A DNA stretch of 14,399 nt. It comes from Chloroflexota bacterium (GTDB lineage Bacteria > Chloroflexota > Dehalococcoidia > DSTF01 > JACRBR01). Made by a program: the position numbers and the translations under genes. The DNA is taken from NCBI GenBank assembly GCA_025355835.1, contig JANXYW010000088.1, positions 1 to 14,399 on the forward strand, given 5' to 3'. Of the stretch, positions 6,718 to 13,095 are shown piece by piece. The notes beneath the pieces are model-generated. The model worked only from the letters and a program-made list of their open reading frames with translations, was not told where the DNA came from and did no database searches. Numbering within the stretch: position 1 is the first letter of the stretch; each line of letters opens with the position of its first letter.

Positions 6718-7577
6718 GACGTCGCCTCGCGCTCGAGCCATTGGTTGAAGTGCGGTGTGCGTTTCTGCTGAAACGCGCGCATGCCCTCGATCGCGTCCGG
6801 ATGGTGATCCGAAATCGCCGTTTTCGAGGCGATGTCATCGAGCGCGTGCGCGAACGTCATCTCGCTGGCGTTGTACACACTGCGTTTGAGCAGACGCATC
6901 GAGACCTGCGGCCCATCTGCGAGTTGGCGTGCCAGGTCCATCGCCCGCTCCATCATCTGGTCCGCAGGCACGACTTGGTGCACGAGACCGAGATCGTGCG
7001 CTTCGTTCGCGGTGACGATGCGGTTGAGCAGGAGGAATTCCATCGTTTTCGCAACGCCGAGCAGTTGCGTGAGCAAGAACTGGCCGCCTTCGTCGGGCAG
7101 CAGTCCGAAGCGCAGTGTCGCGCTGCCCATGCGTGCCTCGGCCGACGCGATGCGAAAGTCGCACGACAGCGCGAGCGAGAAGCCCGTCTGGATGGCGACG
7201 CCGTTGATGGCGGCGATCGAGATCTTGTCGAGATTGCGGATCGCCACGTTCAGCGGCTGCGACAGCGCGCGCAGCCCGTCATACGTGCCGATCGGGTTGT
7301 CGTGGCCCGCGCCGATCGGCGGCACGAGCGCGGTCGCGCCCACGGCGCCCGGTGGTCGTCCCGTGATGTCGTCGCCGGCCGAAAATGCGCGGCCGGAGCC
7401 CGTAAAGACGACGATGCGCACGCTATCGTCCATTTGCGCCTGCAAGATCGTCTCGATGAGATCGCGCTTCATGCCCTGTGTCATGCCGTTGAGGCGGTCG
7501 GGCTGATTGAATGTGATCAGCCCGATGCCCGGGTCGTGCATCGTCAGGTCGAAGCCGCGGAACGTGCCGGTCTGCAT
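6714..7577 (-). CDS. Enoyl-CoA hydratase/isomerase (crotonase) family protein
   Basis: The 287-aa product has the crotonase fold. It shows the oxyanion-hole segment AFSAGDD (64-70), the second oxyanion loop INGVAIQTGFSLALSCDFRIAS (124-145) and SATLRFGLLPDEGG (152-165). Compared with rat mitochondrial hydratase, the position of Glu164 is kept (E180 in TMEF), while the Glu144 position holds T153; D162-E163 sit in the loop that often reads PGAGG. It may be an isomerase, hydrolase or specialised hydratase rather than the standard beta-oxidation enzyme. The ATG at 7577 is preferred over the longer frame to 7634 because AGGAGG (7584-7589) lies 6 nt upstream and the family N-terminus follows. It is translationally coupled to the VOC gene downstream. 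Confidence 0.92.
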   Translation of the reverse strand: MQTGTFRGFDLTMHDPGIGLITFNQPDRLNGMTQGMKRDLIETILQAQMDDSVRIVVFTGSGRAFSAGDDITGRPPGAVGATALVPPIGAGHDNPIGTYDGLRALSQPLNVAIRNLDKISIAAINGVAIQTGFSLALSCDFRIASAEARMGSATLRFGLLPDEGGQFLLTQLLGVAKTMEFLLLNRIVTANEAHDLGLVHQVVPADQMMERAMDLARQLADGPQVSMRLLKRSVYNASEMTFAHALDDIASKTAISDHHPDAIEGMRAFQQKRTPHFNQWLEREATS

Positions 7578-7614
7578 GTGACGCCTCCTGTTCGTGAACG
7601 ATACCTCAGGGTTG

Positions 7615-7645
7615 AACCACAGAGACACAGGCACTGAGGCACGGA
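7615..7645. repeat. Repeat-like ACAGAGACACAG stretch
   Basis: The segment opens with AACCACAGAGACACAG and continues with a related, imperfect GCACTGAGGCACGGA. From memory, similar strings occur as scattered intergenic repeats in many bacterial assemblies. Only one copy is present in this window, so its repeat nature is not shown here. Confidence 0.3.
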
Positions 7646-7710
7646 GTTCGTCCGGGGTAGGGGCCGCGCGGGTCAGCTGAACTCGTGCTCCGCCTCGCCT
7701 ATGTCCGGAG

Positions 7711-7729
7711 CGCGGGCATTCAGCCCGCG
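7711..7729. repeat. Perfect 7-bp inverted repeat CGCGGGC-ATTCA-GCCCGCG
   Basis: Arms 7711-7717 and 7723-7729 pair perfectly around a 5-nt loop. No run of T follows on either strand, so it is not a classical intrinsic terminator. It may be part of a dispersed palindromic element. Confidence 0.45.
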
Positions 7730-7843
7730 TCGTTTGGCGATAAAACGTTCGTTGAAAGAGTCGGCCGAAAGTAGCCTGTTCCGCGAACGCGCATTGTGCT
7801 CCGGAGCTGGTACAAGCGACTGCCGTACTCGATCGGGAATTGG

Positions 7844-7861
7844 GCGGAGCTCAAGCTCCGC
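7844..7861. repeat. Perfect 8-bp inverted repeat GCGGAGCT-CA-AGCTCCGC
   Basis: Arms 7844-7851 and 7854-7861 are perfectly complementary with 2 nt between them. The element lies 56 nt downstream of the rel stop codon and could help end that transcript, but there is no T tract. Its form also resembles dispersed intergenic palindromes. Confidence 0.45.
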
Positions 7862-7888
7862 GGGTACTGGCGTGTTGCGCGGGGTGTT

Positions 7889-7906
7889 GCGCCTGGCACC
7901 AGGAGC
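7889..7906 (-). terminator. Weak hairpin just after the rel stop
   Basis: CCTGG (7892-7896) and CCAGG (7899-7903) form a 5-bp stem with a 2-nt loop; two further G-C pairs follow beyond one mismatch. It starts 10 nt downstream of the rel stop on the minus strand. No T run follows, so a terminator role is only possible. Confidence 0.2.
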
Positions 7907-7916
7907 GCTCAACGCC

Positions 7917-10124
7917 CTACGCCGAGCCGGAAGAGCGGCGGTTGCCATCGATCTGGCGGTTGACCGTGATGACGCCGCGGACGGCCTCCATCTTCGCCAT
8001 GACGCGGCTGAGTTGCGCCACCCCCGTCGTCTCCAGCGTTAGGAAGACGTGCGTCGTGCGGTCGTCGTCGTGCTCGGTGCGCACGCCCATCATGTTGACC
8101 TTCTCGTCGGAGACGAGCGTCGAAAGGTCGCGCAGCAGGCCGACGCGATCCCACGCCTCGACGTGTACGGCTACGGGGTAGAGATCGCCCGTGCGGCCCC
8201 AGTCGACGTCGACGAGGCGCTCGGTTTCGTCTTCGTGCAGCACGTTGTGGCAGTCGGCGCGGTGGATCGTGACGCCGCGGCTGCGGGTAACGTAGCCCAT
8301 AATCCGATCGCCGGGCACCGGGTTGCAGCAGCGCGCGATCTGGGTGAGCAGGTCGCCGGTTCCGAAGACCTGCACGCTGTGACTTTGCGTCCGCGGCGCC
8401 GGGCCGGTGATTGTCGGGAGTTCGAGTTCGTCATCCTTGTGGATCAGCGGCGCCAGGCGCATCGCCATGTGCGCGGTGCTGACGCCGCCGTAGCCGACCG
8501 CCGCAAGGAAGTCGTCGAGCGTTTCGTACCTGAAGATGCGCAGGATCTCGTCGCCGTGTTCGGAGAGCGACAGGTTGAGGCGCCGCAGCTCTTTGTCGAT
8601 CGTCTCGCGGCCGCGCTCGATGTTCTCGGCGCGCTCCTGCTTCTTGAACCACTGACGGATCTTCTCGCGCGAATGCCCCGTCTTGATGTAGCCGAGGTTC
8701 GTGTTCAGCCAATCGCGCGACGGTCCGCGCGGGCTCTTCGTCGATACGATCTCGACGACATCACCGTTCTGCAACTGGTAGTTCAGCGATACGAGGCGGC
8801 CGTTGACTTTTCCTCCGACGCACTTGTGTCCGAGGTCGGTGTGTACGCGATATGCGAAGTCGATCGGCGTCGAGCCGGCCGGCATCTCTTTGATCTCGCC
8901 CTTCGGTGTGTATACGAAGACCTGATCGTGAAAGAGATCGGCTTTCACCGACTCGACGAATTCCTCCGCGTGCGAGATGTCGCGCTGCCACTCGAGCAGT
9001 TGCCGCAGCCACGACATGCGATCTTCGTACCGCGTGTCGCGCGCCCCGCCTTCTTTATACCGCCAGTGCGCCGCGACACCGTACTCGGCGAGCTGGTGCA
9101 TCTCCGTGGTGCGGATCTGGATCTCCAGTGGCCGCAGACCGATCGCCATGACGGTCGTGTGCAGCGACTGGTACAGGCTCTCCTTCGGGCTGGCGATGTA
9201 GTCGTCGAACTGGCCGGGGATCGGGTGCCAGAGGCCATGCACGACGCCGAGCGCGTTGTAGCAATCGCCGACGCTGCTGACGATGACCCGCAGCGCCAAC
9301 AGATCGTAGATCTGCTCGAATCCCTTGTGCTCCGCGGCGTACTTGTCCGCCTTCTGCGCGATGGAGTAGATGTGCTTCGCGCGGCCATTCACTTCGGCAT
9401 CGATGCCGTGTTCCCTAAGCTCGTCATTGAGGATCTTCTCGACCTGCGCGATGTAGCGTTCGCGCACGGTGCGCTTCGACTGGATGAGCTTCGCGATCTC
9501 CTTGTAGCGCTCCGGCTGCAAGTAGCGGAACGAGAGATCTTCCAGCTCCCATTTGATCTGCCAGATGCCGAATCGGTTCGCGAGCGGCGCGTAGATCTCC
9601 ATCGTCTCTTGCGCCGTGCGGATGCGTTTTTCGGGCGGCTTGGCGTCCAGCGTGCGCATGTTGTGCAGCCGGTCGGCGAGTTTGATGATCACGACGCGCG
9701 GATCCTCCGCCATCGCGATGAACATCTTACGCAGGCTCTCCGCCTGCAACGACTGATCGCCCGGTCGCTCGTCGGGTGCGCGCCAGGTGATCTTGTCGAG
9801 CTTCGTCGAACCATCGACGAGCTTCGCGACATCGGCGCCGAAGAGTCGCGCGAGTTCGGCGTTCGGTACGTCGCAGTCTTCTTGCACATCGTGCAGCAGC
9901 GCCGCCGCGACGGCAGAAGCATCCATCTGCAATCCCGCGACGGTCATCGCTGCGTCGAGCGGATGCACGATGTAGGGATCGCCCGTTAGCCGCTTCTGGC
10001 CTGCGTGCGACTTCGCCGCGAACGCGTACGCCTCTTCGACCTGCCGGACGCCGTCGTCCGGCAGGTATGCAGCTACCCGATCGATGAGCGCTTGCACGGC
10101 GGGGTCGTAGGCGATCGTCGTCAT
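7917..10124 (-). CDS. rel: Bifunctional (p)ppGpp synthetase/hydrolase Rel (RelA/SpoT family)
   Basis: The 735-aa length is normal for a long RSH enzyme, which makes and degrades the stringent-response alarmone (p)ppGpp. The HD hydrolase domain is intact: H54 (YIVHP), H78-D79 and E82-D83 (HDVQED), D151 (KLADRLHNMRT). The synthetase domain has GRAKHIYSI (247-255), LYQSLHTTV (317-325) and EIQIRT with catalytic E334. TGS (about 400-462) includes VFVYTPKG and FAYRVHTDLGHKCVGGKVNG. The Cys-containing RIS/zinc-finger-like segment has C599-C600, H621 and C625, and an ACT domain fills about 650-725. Both activities therefore look present. The ATG at 10124 has no Shine-Dalgarno and lies 14 nt after the stop of the RHH gene, so expression probably depends on that upstream gene. 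No promoter is visible between them. Confidence 0.97.
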   Translation of the reverse strand: MTTIAYDPAVQALIDRVAAYLPDDGVRQVEEAYAFAAKSHAGQKRLTGDPYIVHPLDAAMTVAGLQMDASAVAAALLHDVQEDCDVPNAELARLFGADVAKLVDGSTKLDKITWRAPDERPGDQSLQAESLRKMFIAMAEDPRVVIIKLADRLHNMRTLDAKPPEKRIRTAQETMEIYAPLANRFGIWQIKWELEDLSFRYLQPERYKEIAKLIQSKRTVRERYIAQVEKILNDELREHGIDAEVNGRAKHIYSIAQKADKYAAEHKGFEQIYDLLALRVIVSSVGDCYNALGVVHGLWHPIPGQFDDYIASPKESLYQSLHTTVMAIGLRPLEIQIRTTEMHQLAEYGVAAHWRYKEGGARDTRYEDRMSWLRQLLEWQRDISHAEEFVESVKADLFHDQVFVYTPKGEIKEMPAGSTPIDFAYRVHTDLGHKCVGGKVNGRLVSLNYQLQNGDVVEIVSTKSPRGPSRDWLNTNLGYIKTGHSREKIRQWFKKQERAENIERGRETIDKELRRLNLSLSEHGDEILRIFRYETLDDFLAAVGYGGVSTAHMAMRLAPLIHKDDELELPTITGPAPRTQSHSVQVFGTGDLLTQIARCCNPVPGDRIMGYVTRSRGVTIHRADCHNVLHEDETERLVDVDWGRTGDLYPVAVHVEAWDRVGLLRDLSTLVSDEKVNMMGVRTEHDDDRTTHVFLTLETTGVAQLSRVMAKMEAVRGVITVNRQIDGNRRSSGSA

Positions 10125-10138
10125 GACGGTGGCTGGCG

Positions 10139-10393
10139 CTAGCGCGCCGAGCCCGATGCCTCCTTCGCCAGCCCGAGATCTCGCAGAACGGCCGCGACCG
10201 TGTTGTCCGCCCCAGCGGACCGACGCGGAAGGGGCGAGGTTTGCTCGCTGTCCGGCTCTGCCGTTGTCTCGAAGTACGCAGAGAGCGCCTCCGCGACGAT
10301 GTCTTTGGCCGGGCGATGCGTTCGCGCGGCCGCGACCTTCAGCCGGGTGTACAGCTCTTCGTCGTCGAACACGATGGTCATGCGCCGGCTCAT
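10139..10393 (-). CDS. Ribbon-helix-helix (CopG/Arc-type) DNA-binding protein
   Basis: The 84-aa product has an N-terminal ribbon-helix-helix domain: the strand RMTIVFDDEE (4-13), helix A ELYTRLKVAAARTH (13-26) and helix B PAKDIVAEALSAYFE (28-42). A polar linker (43-62) and a short helix NTVAAVLRDLGLA (64-76) follow. RHH proteins bind DNA as dimers, often as antitoxins or autoregulators. No toxin gene is adjacent; the next gene, 14 nt downstream, is rel. The ATG at 10393 is chosen because GGAGG (10398-10402) is 4 nt upstream; the in-frame ATG at 10381 is less well placed, and the open frame to 10705 runs into hisS antisense. The tandem repeat array at 10427-10470 lies 34 nt upstream and is a likely binding site. 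Confidence 0.85.
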   Translation of the reverse strand: MSRRMTIVFDDEELYTRLKVAAARTHRPAKDIVAEALSAYFETTAEPDSEQTSPLPRRSAGADNTVAAVLRDLGLAKEASGSAR

Positions 10394-10426
10394 CGGACCT
10401 CCGCGAATTGCGCTTTGTCGGGCGAA

Positions 10427-10470
10427 TACGCCTGTACGCCTGTACGTGCGTACGCCTGGATGTAGTGTAC
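10427..10470. repeat. 8-bp tandem array with GTAC register (candidate RHH operator)
   Basis: Four successive 8-mers start at 10427: TACGCCTG, TACGCCTG, TACGTGCG, TACGCCTG. As a result GTAC occurs at 10434, 10442 and 10450 in exact 8-bp steps, and again at 10467. GTAC is self-complementary, so each is a small palindrome. The array lies between the divergent RHH-rel operon and hisS, just upstream of the hisS -35 box. RHH dimers commonly bind short repeated half-sites near their own promoter, so an operator role is plausible but unproven. Confidence 0.55.
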
Positions 10471-10477
10471 AGCGCGA

Positions 10478-10507
10478 TTCGCAGGCATCAGACTCGACTG
10501 GTATCCT
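10478..10507 (+). promoter_or_regulatory. Promoter of hisS
   Basis: TTCGCA (10478-10483) and TATCCT (10502-10507) lie 18 nt apart, each with 4 of 6 matches to the sigma-70 consensus. The -10 box ends 10 nt before the ATG at 10518, and there is no Shine-Dalgarno, so a leaderless or nearly leaderless mRNA is predicted. No T-box or other leader element fits in this space. Confidence 0.5.
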
Positions 10508-10517
10508 CAGAAACAGT

Positions 10518-11801
10518 ATGACAAGCCCCGACAAACCCCAGAGACCCCGAAAATTCGCCGCGCCGCGCGGCACGACGGACATCCTCCCGGAAGACTGGCC
10601 GTACTGGAAGTACGTTCGGGACACTGCTGAGCGTGTTTGCGAGCTGTTCGGATATCGCCGTATCGAGACCCCGATCTTCGAGCACGCGGGCGTCTTTCTT
10701 CGCACGTCAGGCGAGAGCAGCGATATCGTTTCAAAAGAGGTCTACGTCTTCGAAGATCGCGGCAAGGACCTGCTGGCCCTGCGACCCGAGGGCACCGCGA
10801 ACGTTGTGCGCGCATACATCGAGCACGGCATGGCGAGCCTGCCGCAGCCGGTCCGGCTGTTCTACATCGGCCCGAACTTCCGCTACGACCGCCCGCAGGC
10901 CGGGCGCTACCGCCAGCACACGCAGTTGGGCATCGAGGCGATCGGTGATGCTGACGCGCTCGTCGACGCCGAGGTGATCGACCTGCTGGCGACGTTCTAT
11001 CGCGAACTCGGCCTGAGCGAATTTACGATCAAGCTCAACACGATCGGCGATCAGGTGTGCCGCCCCGCGTACATCGATGCGTTGCGCGCGTACTACCGGC
11101 CGCTGCTGCCAGCGGTCTGCGACGACTGCCGCACGCGATTCGAGAAGAATTCGCTGCGGCTGCTCGACTGCAAGGAGCAGCGCTGTCAGGCGAGCATCGC
11201 TGACGCGCCGAGGCTCCGCGAGTACCTGTGTGAGCCGTGCAAGGAGCACTTCGCGAGGCTCACGGGGTATCTCGATGCGCTCGACATCCCGTACGTCATC
11301 GACGAGCGGCTCGTCCGCGGCCTCGACTACTACACCCGCACGGTTTTCGAGTTCCACCCGCACGAAGAGGGCTCCCAGAGCAGCATGGGCAGCGGCGGTC
11401 GCTACGATGGCCTCGTGGAACTGCTTGGCGGCCCGCCAACGCCCGGCGTGGGCTTCGGTACGGGCTTCGAGCGCCTGATCATCAACATCAAGCGGCAGGG
11501 CGCTGCCGTGTCGCCGACGCCTGTACCAGCGCTCTACATCGCCCACCTGACGCCTGAGGCGTCGCTCGCGGCGGTGCGGCTGGCGCGGGCGGTACGGGCA
11601 GCCGGGCGCCAGGTCATCGTGGGCGCGGCCGGCCGTAGCCTGAAGGCACAGATGCGCCACGCCGACGCGAAAGATGCCGCGTACGCCGCCATCATCGGCG
11701 CGGAGGAGCTGGCTGTGGGGGAGGTGATGCTGCGCAACCTAGGGGATCACAGCGAGCGCCGCGTGCGCCTGGACGATGTCGCTCGCGCGCTCGCAGACTG
11801 A
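10518..11801 (+). CDS. hisS: Histidine--tRNA ligase
   Basis: The 427-aa product is a normal-length class II histidyl-tRNA synthetase, which charges tRNA-His in the cytoplasm. Visible motifs are FAAPRGTTDILPEDW (13-27), LALRPEGTANVVRAYIE (86-102), motif 2 LFYIGPNFRYDRPQAGRYRQ (114-133), the histidine-specific RGLDYYTRTVFEF (267-279) and motif 3 GFGTGFERL (312-320). The C-terminal anticodon-binding domain covers about 335-427. The insertion domain has six cysteines, C201, C204, C218, C223, C238 and C241 in CDDC, C-x4-C and CEPC, suggesting a metal site found in one branch of HisRS. The ATG at 10518 begins the family N-terminus; the open frame from 10200 runs antisense through the RHH gene and is discarded. 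It is divergent from the RHH-rel operon. Confidence 0.97.
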   Translation: MTSPDKPQRPRKFAAPRGTTDILPEDWPYWKYVRDTAERVCELFGYRRIETPIFEHAGVFLRTSGESSDIVSKEVYVFEDRGKDLLALRPEGTANVVRAYIEHGMASLPQPVRLFYIGPNFRYDRPQAGRYRQHTQLGIEAIGDADALVDAEVIDLLATFYRELGLSEFTIKLNTIGDQVCRPAYIDALRAYYRPLLPAVCDDCRTRFEKNSLRLLDCKEQRCQASIADAPRLREYLCEPCKEHFARLTGYLDALDIPYVIDERLVRGLDYYTRTVFEFHPHEEGSQSSMGSGGRYDGLVELLGGPPTPGVGFGTGFERLIINIKRQGAAVSPTPVPALYIAHLTPEASLAAVRLARAVRAAGRQVIVGAAGRSLKAQMRHADAKDAAYAAIIGAEELAVGEVMLRNLGDHSERRVRLDDVARALAD

Positions 11802-11853
11802 GTTACCATGTTCTTGCCAGCTTTCCATAGCGCGCAGTACTCGACATAACCGA

Positions 11854-11883
11854 TTGCCCGGCCTGAGGGGTCACCCCTATAAT
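11854..11883 (+). promoter_or_regulatory. Near-consensus promoter of the flippase-like gene
   Basis: TTGCCC (11854-11859) and a perfect TATAAT (11878-11883) are separated by 18 nt. This is the best sigma-70 promoter in the window. It predicts a start near 11890 and a leader of about 55 nt, unlike the leaderless pattern of hisS and the YifB-like gene. Confidence 0.65.
11866..11878. promoter_or_regulatory. Palindrome AGGGG-TCA-CCCCT inside the promoter spacer
   Basis: A perfect 5-bp inverted repeat with a 3-nt centre occupies the end of the -35/-10 spacer and shares its last T with the first base of TATAAT. Its position suits a repressor operator. No regulator gene for it is identified here. 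Confidence 0.4.
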
Positions 11884-11895
11884 TCCGAAGTTTCG

Positions 11896-11945
11896 CTGCC
11901 GAACATACGTTAACAGCACCCGTTCGGCGGGCGCCTCCCGGCGCC
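11896..11945 (+). promoter_or_regulatory. Two hairpins in the 5' leader of the flippase-like gene
   Basis: The first stem pairs 11896-11904 with 11922-11930 (nine pairs, one of them G-U, around a 17-nt loop that contains GTTAAC). The second pairs GGCGCC 11930-11935 with GGCGCC 11940-11945 around TCCC. Its last base touches the ATG at 11946. Base 11930 is shared, so at most one of the two outer pairs can form. No Shine-Dalgarno is present before the ATG, so the structure could limit initiation there. Confidence 0.4.
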
Positions 11946-13094
11946 ATGGAGTTCCCGTTGCTCAAAAGCCGTGGTTTCTGGATCGGCATCGCCATCAGCG
12001 CCGCCTGTGTCGGCATCTTCGTGTTTAGCAGCGATGTCCGGCACCCGTCGAAGCTGCGCCACGCCTTCTCCGACGTGAACTACGCCTGGATCGCGGCATC
12101 GCTGCCGGTCTACTACCTGGCGCTGTGGGTACGTACGGTGCGCTGGCAATATATCCTTCGGCCCGTAAAGAAGGTCTCCGCCATCCGGCTCTACCCGGTC
12201 GTGATCATTGGATTGATGGCGAACAACCTCATCCCGGCGCGCGCAGGGGAACTGGCACGTGCCTACGTGCTGGGCCAGCGCGAGAAGATCAGCAAGACCA
12301 CCACCCTCGGCACAATCGCCGTGGACCGCCTCTTCGACGGCGTGACGCTCGTCCCGATGCTCCTCATCGTCGGCGCATTCGCCAGCGGCGACACGACGTT
12401 CAGCATTGGCTGGCGATGGTTCACGGTGGATCTCAACCTCGCCGGACTCGGCATGGTCATGTCGGGGTTGTTCGGCGCCGCTATCGCCGTGCTGTTCTAC
12501 CTCACTCTTTCGAATCGCGGCCAGAAGCAACTGCACACGCTCATCCACCGCTTCGCGCCAGCGTCGGTGAAGCCAAAGGTCGAGGGGCTCATCGACTCAT
12601 TCCTGGAGGGGCTGGCAGCGCTGCGTAATCCACTCCATCTCGCCGCGGCGCTGATCATGTCAATCACGTCGTGGACGCTGGAGGCGCTGATGTACTACCT
12701 GGTGGCACGAGGTTTCGGTATTCACGAAGGATTCCACATCTTCCTGCTGCTCACGGCGGCAGCGAACCTTGTCATCGCCGTCGTTGCGACGCAGGGTGGG
12801 GTAGGCGCGTTCGAGCTGGTTGTCTCAAAGACGGTCGTCGCGTTCGCGGCAACGTCCGCCGCCGGCAGTGAGCAGTTCAAGGCGCTGTCTGAGGCGTACG
12901 CAATCGGCCTGCACGCCATCCTGCTGTTCCCGATCGTCGTCATCGGTCTGTACCTGATGTGGTCGATGCAGTTCAACTTCGGCGACATGTTGAAGGGCAC
13001 GCCGTCGGGCGATGCGCCCGCGCCCGGCGCGGATGCGGAGGCGGCCGATCGCTTGCTTCGCAGCGCGCCGGCGGTAGGCGGGGAGCACGTCTGA
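11946..13094 (+). CDS. YbhN/UPF0104 family (LPG-synthase TM / AglD-type) membrane protein
   Basis: The 382-aa product is a polytopic inner-membrane protein with about eight hydrophobic segments: 10-28, 46-62, 80-96, 122-146, 165-187, 230-253, 262-285 and 318-340. Family signatures are RTVRWQYILRP (63-73), NNLIPARAGELARAYVLG (93-110), AVDRLFDG (125-132) and TQGGVGAFE (282-290). It matches the transmembrane flippase-like part of lysylphosphatidylglycerol synthase but lacks the aminoacyl-transfer domain. Relatives are linked to transport or modification of lipid-linked substrates. A hydrophilic tail (about 345-382) is rich in Ala and Pro. The start is not certain: the ATG at 11946 has no Shine-Dalgarno, while a TTG at 11958 has GGAG (11948-11951) 6 nt upstream and would remove four residues. 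The next gene follows after 1 nt. Confidence 0.9.
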   Translation: MEFPLLKSRGFWIGIAISAACVGIFVFSSDVRHPSKLRHAFSDVNYAWIAASLPVYYLALWVRTVRWQYILRPVKKVSAIRLYPVVIIGLMANNLIPARAGELARAYVLGQREKISKTTTLGTIAVDRLFDGVTLVPMLLIVGAFASGDTTFSIGWRWFTVDLNLAGLGMVMSGLFGAAIAVLFYLTLSNRGQKQLHTLIHRFAPASVKPKVEGLIDSFLEGLAALRNPLHLAAALIMSITSWTLEALMYYLVARGFGIHEGFHIFLLLTAAANLVIAVVATQGGVGAFELVVSKTVVAFAATSAAGSEQFKALSEAYAIGLHAILLFPIVVIGLYLMWSMQFNFGDMLKGTPSGDAPAPGADAEAADRLLRSAPAVGGEHV

Positions 13095-13095
13095 C

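Larger units (their letters stand above)
7578..7916. other. 339-bp intergenic gap without a gene
   Basis: This gap lies downstream of rel and upstream of the crotonase gene. It contains short open frames only, none with a recognisable protein or start signal. It holds the Shine-Dalgarno of the crotonase gene, a repeat-like A/C/G-rich stretch (7615-7645) and three inverted repeats (7711-7729, 7844-7861, 7889-7906). A possible -10 for the crotonase gene, TATCGT (minus strand, 7598-7603), has no clear -35. I see no tRNA-like fold. Confidence 0.6.

Noticed and set aside
7578..7916. Possible tRNA, CRISPR or insertion-sequence remnant in the largest gap
   Set aside because: No cloverleaf, regular spaced repeats, terminal inverted repeats with target duplication, or transposase fragment could be found by reading both strands.
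8049..9989. A 646-codon open frame on the plus strand, antisense to rel
   Set aside because: It lies wholly inside rel, which has complete family motifs. The translation is rich in Arg, Asp and Val with no recognisable domain, as expected from the reverse of GC-rich codons.
10139..10393. Antitoxin of a type II toxin-antitoxin pair
   Set aside because: RHH proteins are often antitoxins, but no small toxin gene is next to it; the neighbours are rel and hisS.
10200..10517. N-terminal extension of hisS by 106 codons
   Set aside because: It would run antisense through the RHH gene and the promoter region; HisRS homology begins after the ATG at 10518.
10394..10705. N-terminal extension of the RHH gene by 104 codons
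   Set aside because: It runs through the control region and antisense into hisS; GGAGG lies just before the ATG at 10393.
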